Positions 6,012-14,945 of a stretch of DNA of 56,201 nt are shown one piece after another. The stretch lies in NCBI GenBank assembly GCA_036377595.1, contig DASUYB010000040.1:1-56201 (forward strand). Reading direction: 5' to 3'. A model generated the notes under the pieces. It saw only the letters and a list, made by a program, of their open reading frames with translations, did not search any database and was not told where the DNA came from. This DNA comes from Longimicrobium sp. (GTDB lineage: Bacteria; Gemmatimonadota; Gemmatimonadetes; Longimicrobiales; Longimicrobiaceae). Position 1 is the stretch's first letter, and every line of letters starts with the position of its first letter. The translations under genes were made by a program, and so were the position numbers.

Positions 6012-8702
6012 ATGACTCGACATCTCCGCGCGCTCGGTATCGTCACCGCTGTGCTCACGATCTCGGGTAACGAGCTCGTCACCCAGACGGCGCTATATCG
6101 CTCGGATGCGTTCGTGGTGACGGACACGTCGGTGCGGCAGGGGCGGTTCGAGGCGGTGGCGCTCTCGCGCGACACCCTCGTCTCCACCTATCCGCGCTCG
6201 GGGCGGGAGATGCAGTTCCGCTTCTCCATCGACGGGCAGGACAACGAGTTCGTCCCCGGCACGCAGCACACCGTCTACATCCGCCCCACCAGCGGCCGCA
6301 TCGTCTCGTCCGTCTACGTCTTCGGCGAGGAGTCGCCGCCGAGCGACCCCACGCCCGAGGCGTTCGCGACCAGCGAGGAGGGCGTGGCACAGGTGACGAT
6401 CCGGCTCGACATGCGCGCCGTCCTCCGATCGTTCGCGCGCACCGGCTTGTACGATCCGCCGCAGGGGCCGCCGGTGCCCGCGCGCGACTTCCACGTGTAC
6501 GTGCTGGGGATGCCGGAGCCGTTGAACTGGGACGTGGCGACGCTCCGCCCCGGCTCGCCCGCGGAGCTGGCGGACCCGGACGGCGACAGCATCTACGCGG
6601 TGACGATTCCCATCGAGGCGCAGTACACGCGGCCTCGTGACGCCGCCGGCCGCGCGATCTGGGCGCGGCGTGCGGACGTCTCCGCGTTTCCGCAGCTGCG
6701 CTCGCCGCAACGGCTGGTCGACGCGCTGTACCGGATGTCGCTCGAGGAGCTGACGCAGCTGGTGCGCGGCGACGGCGCGCTCTCCGCCGGCGCCAAGTGG
6801 CCGGGGGTGTGGACGCGCGACGTGTCCTACTCGTCCGTGCTCGCCCTCGCGCTCGCCGCGCCCGACGCGGTGAAGCGCAGCCTGCTGGCGAAGGTGGACT
6901 CGGCCGGGCGCATCATCCAGGACACGGGGACGGGCGGTTCGTGGCCGATCTCCACCGACCGGATGACGTGGGCGCTGGCGGCATGGGAGCTTTACGCCGT
7001 CACTGGCGACCGCGGCTGGCTGCGGCAGGCGTACGCCATCATCCGCCGCTCGGCCGAGGCGGACCGCCACGCCATCTTCGACCGCGAGACGGGGCTGGCG
7101 ATGGGCGAGACGTCGTTCATGGACTGGCGGGAGCAAAGCTATCCGCGCTGGATGCAGCCGGCCGACATCGCCACGTCCGCCGCGGTGGGGACGAACGCGG
7201 TACACTACGCCACCTACCGCATCCTGGCGGACATGGCGCGCGCGCTCGGCGAGCCGTCGCAGCCGTGGACGCGGACGGCGGATTCGCTCCGTGTCGCCAT
7301 CAACACGCACCTGTGGCAGCCGGAGCTGGGGTGGTACGCCGAGTACCGCTACGGGCGCGCCTTCCCCGCCCTCTCCCCGCGCTCCGACGCGCTCGGCGAG
7401 GCGCTGGCGATCATCTACGGCGTGGCGGATCCGGCGCGCGCGGCGCGGGTGGCGTCGCGCAGCCCCGTGGTCCCCTTCGGAGCGCCGACGTTCTGGCCGT
7501 ACATCCCCGACATGACGAAGTACCACAACGCCGCGCTGTGGCCCTTCGTCAACACCTTCTGGACCTGGGCGGCGGCGGACGCGGGGAACACGGCGGCGGT
7601 GGAGCACGGGCTGGCGTCGATCTACCGCCCCGCGGCGCTCTTCCTGACCAACAAGGAGAACATGGTGGCCGCCACCGGCCACTTCGACGGCACGGTGCTG
7701 AACTCCGACCGGCAGCTGTGGAGCGTGGCGGGGATGCTGGCGACGCAGTATCGCGTGCTGTTCGGGATGCGCTTCCGCCCCGACCGGCTGGTGTTCGCGC
7801 CGATGGTGCCACCCGCGTACGGCGGCGAGCGCACGCTCAGCAACCTGCGCTACCGTGGCGCGAACCTCACGGTGACGGTGCGCGGCTCCGGCAACGGCGT
7901 CGCCTCCGCGCGGCTCGACGGGCGCCCGCTCGCGCGCGCGGAGATCCCCGCCACGCTCACCGGCGCGCACACGCTGGAGATCCAGATGAACGGCCAGTGG
8001 CCGCGCGGGACGATCCACCTGGTACAGAACCGGTGGGCGCCGGAGACGCCGAAGGCCGTCTCGTTCGACCTGGACATGATGAGCTGGACGCGGGTGCCCG
8101 GCGCCGCGCGGTACACGGTCTACCGTAACGGGCGCCCGCTGACGAGCACGCGCGACACGGCCATCGCGATCGACCCCGTCGCCGGACTCGCGGAATACCA
8201 GGTGCTCGCGGTGGACTCGGCGGGCACCGAGTCGTTCCTCAGCGAGCCGGCGCGCAACGAACGCGACAGCGGCGTCACCATCGCCGCGCCGGTGGGGGCG
8301 CCGATGGAGCGTCGGCACCAGGGGTTCAACGGCGCCGGCTACGTGCGCCTGACGCGGACGAGCAACACCAGCGTGCGGCTGACGGTGAACGTCCCCTGCG
8401 CTGGCACTTACGACGCGGAGGCGCGCTACGCCAACGGCAACGGGCCGATCAACACCGACGCGAAGGCCGCCGTCCGCACGCTCCTGGTCGACGGCCGTGC
8501 CGCGGGCGTGCTGGTGATGCCGCAGCGGGGCGTAAATGCCTGGACCGACTGGGGATACAGCACGGCGGTCCGGCTTCGGCTCACGCGCGGGACGCACACG
8601 CTCGCCGTCGCCTACTCGCCGCTGGACGAGAACATGGACCGGCGGGAGAACACCGCGCTCCTCGACCTCATCCGGCTGACGCGGATCGGCTCGTGCAGGT
8701 AG
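6012..8702 (+). CDS. secreted six-hairpin glycosidase with C-terminal carbohydrate-binding-like domain
   Basis: About 896 residues from the ATG at 6012, chosen because a signal peptide follows directly (MTRHLRALGIVTAVLTISG) and upstream sequence is the repeat element. The first 200 residues look like a beta-rich domain. An (alpha/alpha)6 glycosidase-like region follows with GVWTRDVSYSSVLALAL, SWPISTDRMTWALAAWELY, TSFMDWREQSYPRW and FWPYIPDMTKYHNAALWPF. The last 130 residues (from GAGYVRLTRTSN) resemble a CBM6/35-type beta-sandwich. It would hydrolyse an oligosaccharide outside the cytoplasm; the CAZy family and substrate cannot be fixed by eye. Its place after glk and a sugar symporter suggests it releases the sugar they take up. 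Confidence 0.75.
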   Translation: MTRHLRALGIVTAVLTISGNELVTQTALYRSDAFVVTDTSVRQGRFEAVALSRDTLVSTYPRSGREMQFRFSIDGQDNEFVPGTQHTVYIRPTSGRIVSSVYVFGEESPPSDPTPEAFATSEEGVAQVTIRLDMRAVLRSFARTGLYDPPQGPPVPARDFHVYVLGMPEPLNWDVATLRPGSPAELADPDGDSIYAVTIPIEAQYTRPRDAAGRAIWARRADVSAFPQLRSPQRLVDALYRMSLEELTQLVRGDGALSAGAKWPGVWTRDVSYSSVLALALAAPDAVKRSLLAKVDSAGRIIQDTGTGGSWPISTDRMTWALAAWELYAVTGDRGWLRQAYAIIRRSAEADRHAIFDRETGLAMGETSFMDWREQSYPRWMQPADIATSAAVGTNAVHYATYRILADMARALGEPSQPWTRTADSLRVAINTHLWQPELGWYAEYRYGRAFPALSPRSDALGEALAIIYGVADPARAARVASRSPVVPFGAPTFWPYIPDMTKYHNAALWPFVNTFWTWAAADAGNTAAVEHGLASIYRPAALFLTNKENMVAATGHFDGTVLNSDRQLWSVAGMLATQYRVLFGMRFRPDRLVFAPMVPPAYGGERTLSNLRYRGANLTVTVRGSGNGVASARLDGRPLARAEIPATLTGAHTLEIQMNGQWPRGTIHLVQNRWAPETPKAVSFDLDMMSWTRVPGAARYTVYRNGRPLTSTRDTAIAIDPVAGLAEYQVLAVDSAGTESFLSEPARNERDSGVTIAAPVGAPMERRHQGFNGAGYVRLTRTSNTSVRLTVNVPCAGTYDAEARYANGNGPINTDAKAAVRTLLVDGRAAGVLVMPQRGVNAWTDWGYSTAVRLRLTRGTHTLAVAYSPLDENMDRRENTALLDLIRLTRIGSCR

Positions 8703-8760
8703 CGACGGACCATTCAGCAGATCTGTATGACTCTCGATCCAGACCAAACCGCCATCCCAG

Positions 8761-8808
8761 AGGCACGAAGCTCACGAGTGACGACTGTCGCTCGTGAGCT
8801 TCGTGCCT
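8761..8808. terminator. bidirectional hairpin terminator
   Basis: A perfect 18-base stem: AGGCACGAAGCTCACGAG (8761-8778), a 12-base loop with an inner GAC/GTC pair, and CTCGTGAGCTTCGTGCCT (8791-8808). It lies between convergent genes, so it can stop transcription from both sides. Confidence 0.75.
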
Positions 8809-8826
8809 TCAGAGAAATTCCGTGAC

Positions 8827-10053
8827 CTACAGCGAGTTGACGTACGCCAGGACCGCGGACTGCTGCGCGGTGGTGAGGTTGAAGAAGCTGGTCCGTGCAC
8901 CCGAGCCTTCGCCACCGTGGAACTGGATGGCTTCGGTGACGCTGGTGGCGCGGCCGTCGTGCATGAAGAACTCCATGAAGCGCGCGCCCATCAGCGGCTC
9001 GGTGCGGAACTCCGCGTTCGCCGCCTGGCCGAGGCAGATGTCGGCGTCCTCGGGGCCCATGTCGTGCAGCAGCAGGTCGGTGAACGCATTGACGTCCTTG
9101 CCGCTCAGTGCCAGGGAACGGCTCATCCAGCCGGTGGTGAGCGTCGGCCTGTGACAGCCCGCGCACCCGATGGACGCGAACAGGTTCTTGCCCGTGGTCG
9201 CCTCGGCGGTGAGCGGGAGCTGAGGGGGTGGTGCCAGGAAGCGCACGAACGCGTTCAGGTCATCCAGGTCCGAGCTGCTGATCTCGGGCTCCGGCGTGGG
9301 ATCGACTCCCGCCGGGATCGCGGCGCCGCCGATGCTGTTCTCCGTCATGTTCAGCGCGTTCGTGATCCCCATCTCGTTCAGCAGCGCCCCCGCGTTGAAC
9401 ACGGTCAGGCTCGGCTCGTTGCCCTTGCGCCCGAACCGGCCGACCTCGCTGCCGAACAGCTGCGCCCGACCCGAGATCCCATCCCCGTTGCTGTCGTTGG
9501 GATCGTACGTGGCATAGCTGATGATTACCTGGGCCGGAACCTCGGCCAGCAATCCGAATCCGAACAGGTCGGGAATGCTCCGTGTTCCCCGCTGGTGCTG
9601 CGCCGTGGGGAACGGCTCCTCGGTGAGGCCGGTGGCCGCGAAGAGCGCGGGTGTCACCGAGTCCTGGTGCACGAAGCCGCCGCTCGCGGCAAGCAGGTCG
9701 CACGTCCCGTCGGAGCGCAGGTTGGTGAAGTGGGTCTCGACCTCGTCGCCGGTGCCGCCCACCGGGCCCTCTTCCTCGCCGTGGCACTCGGCGCAGGAGC
9801 TGGCGTTGAAGGTGGGACCGAGTCCGGTGGACTGCGTGAACCCGCGCTGGAACACCAGCTTGCCGCGGTTGAACGCCGCCAGCTCGCTCGACGAGAGCCC
9901 CGGAAGCGGATCGCCGAGCTGCGGCCCGGAGCCGCTCGCGCGGGGCGCTCCGGGCGCGGTCGGCGTCGCTTCGTCACCGCGACGGTCGTCGGCGCACGCC
10001 ACAAGCGAAAGGGCGCATAGGGGTGCAATCAGGAGGGGGACAGCACGACGCAT
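8827..10053 (-). CDS. di-haem oxidoreductase-family lipoprotein (DHOR, DUF1111 type)
   Basis: A 408-residue exported c-type cytochrome of the putative di-haem peroxidase family (PF06537). The N-terminus is a lipoprotein signal (LIAPLCALSLVACADD). Two haem c motifs are present: CAECH in the N-terminal third and CAGCH near residue 285. It also carries DPNDSNGDGISGRAQ, a Ca-loop-like segment, and the conserved DLLLHDMGPE and EPLMGARF blocks. A GGAGG ribosome site precedes the ATG. It probably works in the periplasm on electron transfer or peroxide; the reaction is not established for most of the family. It is not obviously connected to the sugar genes. Confidence 0.88.
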   Translation of the reverse strand: MRRAVPLLIAPLCALSLVACADDRRGDEATPTAPGAPRASGSGPQLGDPLPGLSSSELAAFNRGKLVFQRGFTQSTGLGPTFNASSCAECHGEEEGPVGGTGDEVETHFTNLRSDGTCDLLAASGGFVHQDSVTPALFAATGLTEEPFPTAQHQRGTRSIPDLFGFGLLAEVPAQVIISYATYDPNDSNGDGISGRAQLFGSEVGRFGRKGNEPSLTVFNAGALLNEMGITNALNMTENSIGGAAIPAGVDPTPEPEISSSDLDDLNAFVRFLAPPPQLPLTAEATTGKNLFASIGCAGCHRPTLTTGWMSRSLALSGKDVNAFTDLLLHDMGPEDADICLGQAANAEFRTEPLMGARFMEFFMHDGRATSVTEAIQFHGGEGSGARTSFFNLTTAQQSAVLAYVNSL

Positions 10054-10334
10054 TCGGCCTCCGCGGGGAAGGAGAGGAGGGAGGACTTCTTAACAAACAT
10101 TTAACGCCGCACTATCCAAGCCATCCGACGTGGATGATCATGCCCTTCCCCGCGCGGCTTTCAGAGCGATAAAGCCCTAAACTGTGACGCCTGCATTCTT
10201 TGGAAACAAACAGTGACCACTGTGATTGAGACAAATTGTGATGTGAAAAAGATGGGCGGCCATACTCCGTGCGGGGAGCTGGGTCGCCCATGGATGGGGA
10301 CGTCCACTGCGTTTTCAACGCGCCGAGGTGTGAA
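10054..10334. other. intergenic stretch with no gene
   Basis: About 280 bases, less GC-rich than the surroundings, between the cytochrome gene (start at 10053) and the oxidoreductase gene. It should contain the promoter for the cytochrome gene, but I cannot point to a convincing -35/-10 pair. No RNA gene is recognised. Confidence 0.4.
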
Positions 10335-11444
10335 TCAGTGACTCGTTCGCGGCGCCTGGGCAATGACACGCTGCTCGGCGGAGGAGCGCTGCGCGGCCTC
10401 GATGATCTCCAGCACGGCGATGGAATCGGCGGGGTCGACCGGCGGCGGCGCGCCGTCGCGCAGCGATGCGAGAATGCCGGCGTAGTAGGCGGGCCACGCG
10501 CCGGGCTCCGTCTCCACCTTCTCCCACTCCGAGCCGGCGCCGAGGCGGCCCCAGCGCTTGGGCGGCTCGCGGCCCCACTCCGGATCGTCGGGGAGGAGGC
10601 CGGCGCGGAGGGCCGCCTCCTGGATGTCGAGCTCGTTCTTCACGTACGCCGCGCGGCCGCCCAGCACGCGCAGCCGCATTGAATCGTCCGCGGCGACGGC
10701 GCTCATCCACAGGTGCGAGCGCACGCCGGACGCGTGCGTCAGCGCCACGAACGCGTCGTCGTCCACCTGCACGCCCGGGCGGCGGCGGTCCAGCTCGGCG
10801 TACACCTGCCGCGCGGGGCCGAAGAGCGCCAGCGCCTGGTCGATCAGGTGGCTCCCCAGGTCGTACAGCAGCCCGCCCGCCTCCTCCGGATCGCCCCGCT
10901 CGCGCCACCCCTGCTTCGGCATTGGCCGCCAGCGCTCGAAGCGCGACTCGAAGCGGTGCACGTCGCCCAGCGCGCCTTCGGCCAGGAGGCGGCGGACGGT
11001 CAGGAAGTCGCCGTCCCACCTGCGGTTCTGGAAGACGGAGAGGAGGAGCCCGCGCGCCCGCGCCTCGTCCACCAGCGCGCGCGCCTCCGTGGACGAGGCG
11101 GCGAGCGGCTTGTCCACCACCACCGCCAGCCCGGCCTCCAGCGCCGCGCGTGCCAGCGGCACGTGTGTGCGGTTGGGCGACGCGACGACCGCGAGGTCCA
11201 GCTCGTCCGCGCGCGCCCACAGCTCGTCCGCGGAGGCGACGATCTCCACGCCCGGGTGCTCTGCGCGGGCCTGCCGGGCGCGCTCGGGGTTCGAGGTGAC
11301 GACGATCGCCAGCCGCAGCCCCGGTGTCGCGGCGACCAGTGGCGCGTGGAAGACGGCGCCGGCCAGTCCGTAGCCGATCAGCCCGACGCGGAAATCACCC
11401 TCGCGATCCACTCGTCCGTTCAACCGTCTCGATCCGTCGTGCAT
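10335..11444 (-). CDS. Gfo/Idh/MocA-family oxidoreductase
   Basis: An NAD(P)-dependent sugar or polyol dehydrogenase-like enzyme of about 369 residues. The Rossmann motif is VGLIGYGLAGAVFH near the N-terminus. The family's active-site Lys block is VVVDKPLAAS. FQNRRWDGDF and DLGSHLIDQAL (catalytic His region) follow. The ATG at 11444 is chosen because the longer reading frame upstream has no family similarity. YdgJ-like members act on inositols or sugars; the substrate here is unknown. It lies between unrelated genes on the same strand. Confidence 0.9.
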   Translation of the reverse strand: MHDGSRRLNGRVDREGDFRVGLIGYGLAGAVFHAPLVAATPGLRLAIVVTSNPERARQARAEHPGVEIVASADELWARADELDLAVVASPNRTHVPLARAALEAGLAVVVDKPLAASSTEARALVDEARARGLLLSVFQNRRWDGDFLTVRRLLAEGALGDVHRFESRFERWRPMPKQGWRERGDPEEAGGLLYDLGSHLIDQALALFGPARQVYAELDRRRPGVQVDDDAFVALTHASGVRSHLWMSAVAADDSMRLRVLGGRAAYVKNELDIQEAALRAGLLPDDPEWGREPPKRWGRLGAGSEWEKVETEPGAWPAYYAGILASLRDGAPPPVDPADSIAVLEIIEAAQRSSAEQRVIAQAPRTSH

Positions 11445-11518
11445 GGGAGCGGCGGAAATCCTGCCGATGACGTCAGCACGGACTGCGCCGCTCCAGCGCC
11501 TGCGGGCGGAAGGCTCGG

Positions 11519-12163
11519 CTACGGCCGCGGCTTGGCCTTGATGTCGGTCAGCTCCACGAATCCACGCCCGCGCACGGCCTCGTCGCCCTCCGCCGCTTCC
11601 TGCGCGGCGGTCAGCCGGAAGGTGTCGAGCATGCGCTCGCCGGCCGCCGAGCTCGCCGCCGGGCCGCCGTGGGTGCCGACGTACATCACCATCCACATCT
11701 CGGGGCCGCCCTCGCGCGCCACGGAAAGCTCCGCCACGCCGTAGCCGGGCCCGTCGCACCCGCACGTCTCCCCCTGCTCGATGCGGATGGGGATGCGCAG
11801 CCCCACCCGGTCGCCGCGCTCGAACTCCCGCGGCTCGCCCTGCGGGGTCACCTCACCGGCGGCCTGGAGCATGCCGACGCGCGCCAGCTGCAGCATGGCG
11901 CGGCGGGTCGCGAACGTCGTGTCGTCGGTCATCGTGAAGCGGACGTGAAGCACGACCACTCCCTCGCCCTGCTCGTCCGCGACGAACGCGAACGTCTGCA
12001 TCCGGCCTCCATTCCTCGTCTCGGACTGCGGAGGTGCGGCCTCGAACCGTGTGGGCAGTGCGATCTCGTAGCCGTCGCCATGGCGGACCGGCGCCGCGCG
12101 CTGTGCGGAGAGCGGAGCCGCGGCGGCGACGAGCAGGAACGCGAGGGAAGCAGATACGCGCAT
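11519..12163 (-). CDS. secreted protein of unknown function
   Basis: About 214 residues starting at the ATG at 12163, followed by a clear signal peptide ending ...APLSAQ. The mature part is soluble and contains a CGCDGPG stretch around residue 130 with two close cysteines. I do not recognise a family. It lies 74 bases upstream of the Gfo/Idh/MocA gene in the same direction and may share its transcript. Confidence 0.65.
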   Translation of the reverse strand: MRVSASLAFLLVAAAAPLSAQRAAPVRHGDGYEIALPTRFEAAPPQSETRNGGRMQTFAFVADEQGEGVVVLHVRFTMTDDTTFATRRAMLQLARVGMLQAAGEVTPQGEPREFERGDRVGLRIPIRIEQGETCGCDGPGYGVAELSVAREGGPEMWMVMYVGTHGGPAASSAAGERMLDTFRLTAAQEAAEGDEAVRGRGFVELTDIKAKPRP

Positions 12164-12900
12164 GGTGGGATTCTCGCTGTCGTGAGGAAGGTATGCGGTG
12201 CGCCGGGATGGATTCGGCGCGGGAGATCGGGGAGAGTTTGCGACGGAGTGCTCGGCAGTTTCCTGGTTCACCTCGTGGGCTGGTGGGTGCTCACGGAATG
12301 GCGCGACCCCATCGTCCGCTCGCCGTCACGACCTTAAGCATGGTGTGGACCGGAAATCCGGGAATCACACTTTCGAAGTCTTCAAATCATTGCTATTGAG
12401 AGATTTACGAACACCATTGGAGATGCGGTTCCATGCGGTCCGCAGCACTTGGCCTGAGGCGAAGTCGTCCCACCTGTTCCCCGGCGGTCCCAGCGGATCG
12501 AGCCGTGTTGGCGGCTGCCTCGGCGCACCGCGCCAAACGCAAACGAAGCTAACAATCGTGTAACGGTGCAGGTCGGGAGGCTGTGAGATGGAATCAACTC
12601 CCAGCACTTCCGAAGTGCGCTGCTACATGGCCGCGCAGCAGCAGATCGATATTGTTCTAAGAATAAACTTTGCAGCATCTTGCGCTGTGCTGATCCGACG
12701 CTGCCGCGGCTGCTGCGACTCGAGTGCGCTACGCAGATCCCAGTGACGGTAGGCAGGGCGAATTCGTCGAATCGGGAAGCCGGGTACTTGTGCGAACGGG
12801 TTTCGCGGCCGAATATTGTTAGCACGGCTTCCAATAAAAGGGACGAGGCTCCCGCCCGGCTGGTGCCGGCCGCGGGAGAGGCGATCTGGAGGGAGAGTCG
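12164..12900. other. 737-base stretch without a convincing gene
   Basis: GC content falls in parts (especially 12340-12420 and 12640-12680). A 52-codon ORF at 12588-12746 has a possible GGGAGG ribosome site but no recognisable content, and I do not call it. The last 100 bases should contain the promoter and ribosome site of the next gene. No tRNA or known RNA motif was recognised. Confidence 0.4.
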
Positions 12901-13284
12901 ATGGCTGGAGAACCACGGATTCGGACCGGCGAGGCATGGCGGAGCAACGCCGTGCCCTTCTACGGATTCTGGGCGGATGCGCCCGCGTTCGACACCGCGT
13001 CACACGAGCATCCCATGGAACGCACCGCCGTTGCGCCGCAGGAGCTGGTGGGAGCCATGTTCACCACGCCCAAGGACCTCCGCCACCTGGCCGAGCAGCA
13101 GTTCGGCGAGGACTTCGTCCCCACGCGCGTGCTGGCCGAGAGCGCGCACTTCGGCGTGTTCTCGCTGGACGCGGGCGGGATGGGACAGGTGGTCGTCCAT
13201 GCCGAGCGCGAGCGGCACTGGTACCCGTTCCGCGTCACCCGCGTGGAGTCGTCGGGCGGCGACGGGCGCTCTCCCGGCGCCTGA
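12901..13284 (+). CDS. hypothetical protein
   Basis: A 127-residue soluble protein with no signal peptide or membrane segment. The start is supported by GGAGGGAGAG immediately upstream. The middle contains a hydrophobic/acidic region (QQFGEDFVPTRVLAESAHFG) and ends in a Gly/Ser-rich tail. I do not recognise a family. A strong hairpin terminator follows, separating it from phosphofructokinase. Confidence 0.6.
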   Translation: MAGEPRIRTGEAWRSNAVPFYGFWADAPAFDTASHEHPMERTAVAPQELVGAMFTTPKDLRHLAEQQFGEDFVPTRVLAESAHFGVFSLDAGGMGQVVVHAERERHWYPFRVTRVESSGGDGRSPGA

Positions 13285-13302
13285 TCCGCTTCCGCACGAC
13301 CT

Positions 13303-13338
13303 CGCCCCGGCGCCGCGCACCGAAGCGGCGCCGGGGCG
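13303..13338 (+). terminator. hairpin terminator
   Basis: A perfect 14-base GC stem, CGCCCCGGCGCCGC (13303-13316) with GCGGCGCCGGGGCG (13325-13338) and an 8-base loop, followed by GGTTCCTTC. It lies between the hypothetical gene and pfkA. Confidence 0.7.
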
Positions 13339-13372
13339 GGTTCCTTCATCCCCCTGACAACGCAGTTTCCCG

Positions 13373-14470
13373 ATGGACCGACCGATCCGGCGCATCGCCA
13401 TCAACACCGGCGGCGGCGACGCGCCCGGGCTGAACGCCGTGATCCGCGCCGCCACCCTGACCGCGCTGGAGAACGGGTGGGAGGTGCTGGGCATCCGGCG
13501 CGGCTACATGGGGCTGCTGCACGACGAGGTCGACGGCGAGCCCGGGATCGTGCACCTCTGCGCCGACCGGGTGCGCGGGATCACCCACCTTGGCGGCACC
13601 ATCCTGGGCACCACCGCGCGCGGCAACCTCTTCGGCCTCGAGGTGCGCGAGTCCGACGGCACCTGGGGCGACCGCGACCCGTCGGACGAGATCATGGCCC
13701 GCTTCGCGGCGCTGGGGATCGACGCGCTGATCGCCATCGGCGGCGACGGCTCGCTCAAGATCGCCCACCGCCTCTTCCTCCGCGGGCTGCGCGTGGTGGG
13801 CGTGCCGAAGACGATCGACAACGACCTGGGCGCCACCGACATGACCTTCGGCTTCCAGACCGCGGTCGACGTGGCCACCGACGCCATCGGACGCCTCCAT
13901 TCGACCGCCGAGGCGCACCAGCGGGTGATGGTGGTGCAGGTGATGGGGCGCCACACGGGGTGGATCGCGCTGGAGAGCGGACTGGCCGGCGGCGCGGACG
14001 TGATCCTCATCCCCGAGATCCCCTTCTCGGTCGAGCGGATCGCGGCCAAGATCGCCGAGCGCGAGCGGGCGCGGCGGCGCTTCAGCATCATCGTCGTGGC
14101 GGAGGGCGCGCGCGCGAACGGCGGAGCGCCCAGCTACGTCGACGGATCGAGCGGACGATACGGGGGGATCGCGGACCGGCTCGCGGAGGAGTTGCAGGAG
14201 CTCACGGAGAAGGAGACGCGGCCGCTGGTCCTCGGCCACATCCAGCGCGGGGGAACGCCGGTGCCGTACGACCGGAACCTGGCGCTGCGCTTCGGCGCGG
14301 CGGCGGTGCACGCGGTGGAGCGCGGCAACTTCGGGTGCATGGTGGGGCTGCAGGGGAAGTCGGTGCGCAGCGTCCCCCTCGGCGAGGCCATCACCGACAT
14401 CAAGCGCGTCCCCGCCGACGGCGAGGTGGTGCGGACGGCACGGCGGCTCGGCGTGTCGTTCGGGGACTGA
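13373..14470 (+). CDS. pfkA: 6-phosphofructokinase
   Basis: Phosphorylates fructose 6-phosphate in glycolysis; 365 residues, cytoplasmic. It contains NTGGGDAPGLNAVIR, the nucleotide/pyrophosphate loop GGDGS, the catalytic PKTIDNDL, QVMGRHTGWIA and GHIQRGGTP. The pair GGDGS plus PKTIDND (Gly at E. coli position 104, Lys at 124) is not that of classical ATP enzymes (G/G) or pyrophosphate enzymes (D/K). It is the mixed group III pattern known from actinobacterial ATP-dependent enzymes. ATP use is therefore likely but not certain. It carries sugar phosphate from the nearby glucokinase into glycolysis, though it is probably transcribed alone. Confidence 0.93.
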   Translation: MDRPIRRIAINTGGGDAPGLNAVIRAATLTALENGWEVLGIRRGYMGLLHDEVDGEPGIVHLCADRVRGITHLGGTILGTTARGNLFGLEVRESDGTWGDRDPSDEIMARFAALGIDALIAIGGDGSLKIAHRLFLRGLRVVGVPKTIDNDLGATDMTFGFQTAVDVATDAIGRLHSTAEAHQRVMVVQVMGRHTGWIALESGLAGGADVILIPEIPFSVERIAAKIAERERARRRFSIIVVAEGARANGGAPSYVDGSSGRYGGIADRLAEELQELTEKETRPLVLGHIQRGGTPVPYDRNLALRFGAAAVHAVERGNFGCMVGLQGKSVRSVPLGEAITDIKRVPADGEVVRTARRLGVSFGD

Positions 14471-14945
14471 TCCCTCGCGTTCCTCCGGCCCCCAAGCCGC
14501 CCTCTGCTATCTCAACTGCGTCATCAGGGGGATCGGAGCGCGGTCGAATTCCCGCCTGCCGAGGAGGCTTCACCGCGTCCGCCGCCTGATACTTTAGCGA
14601 TTGCTTAAGTATCGACAGTGAAATTCAGGGGATATGCTCCCTCGCGCGGTCCTTCGACTCCCGGGCCCTCTTCTGCTATCTCAACTGCGTCATCAGGAGG
14701 ATCGGAGCGCGGACGAGTCCCCGCCTGTCGAGAAGATTCACCGCGTCCACCGCCTGACAGTTTAGCGATTGCTTAAGTATCGACGGCGAAATTCAAGGCC
14801 AACGACTTAGCACTCGCACCGCCTGGGCTCCCCACATCACCTGCGTCGGCGCGCCCGCGCGGCCGCTACATTCGTTGCAGAACGTAGCGCGCGTCCGTAT
14901 TGATATTGCGACAAATAGCTGCGGCACCTTCAACGGAGCGGAACG
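14471..14945. repeat. tandem-duplicated non-coding block, two units of about 160 bases
   Basis: Two diverged copies (about 14473-14629 and 14641-14798) share TGCTATCTCAACTGCGTCAT, an ATCGGAGCGCGG segment and TTTAGCGATTGCTTAAGTAT. The last lies inside a 26-base imperfect palindrome (14588-14613 in the first copy). Similar words recur upstream of the GH2 gene near 37126-37150 and 37287-37312. No ORF is convincing; the remainder up to 14945 contains the promoter and ribosome site of the next gene. Confidence 0.75.

Noticed and set aside
12588-12746. 52-codon ORF with a GGGAGG site
   Set aside because: No similarity to the RiPP-like leaders or to any family, and the sequence looks like random coding; the ribosome site alone is not enough.
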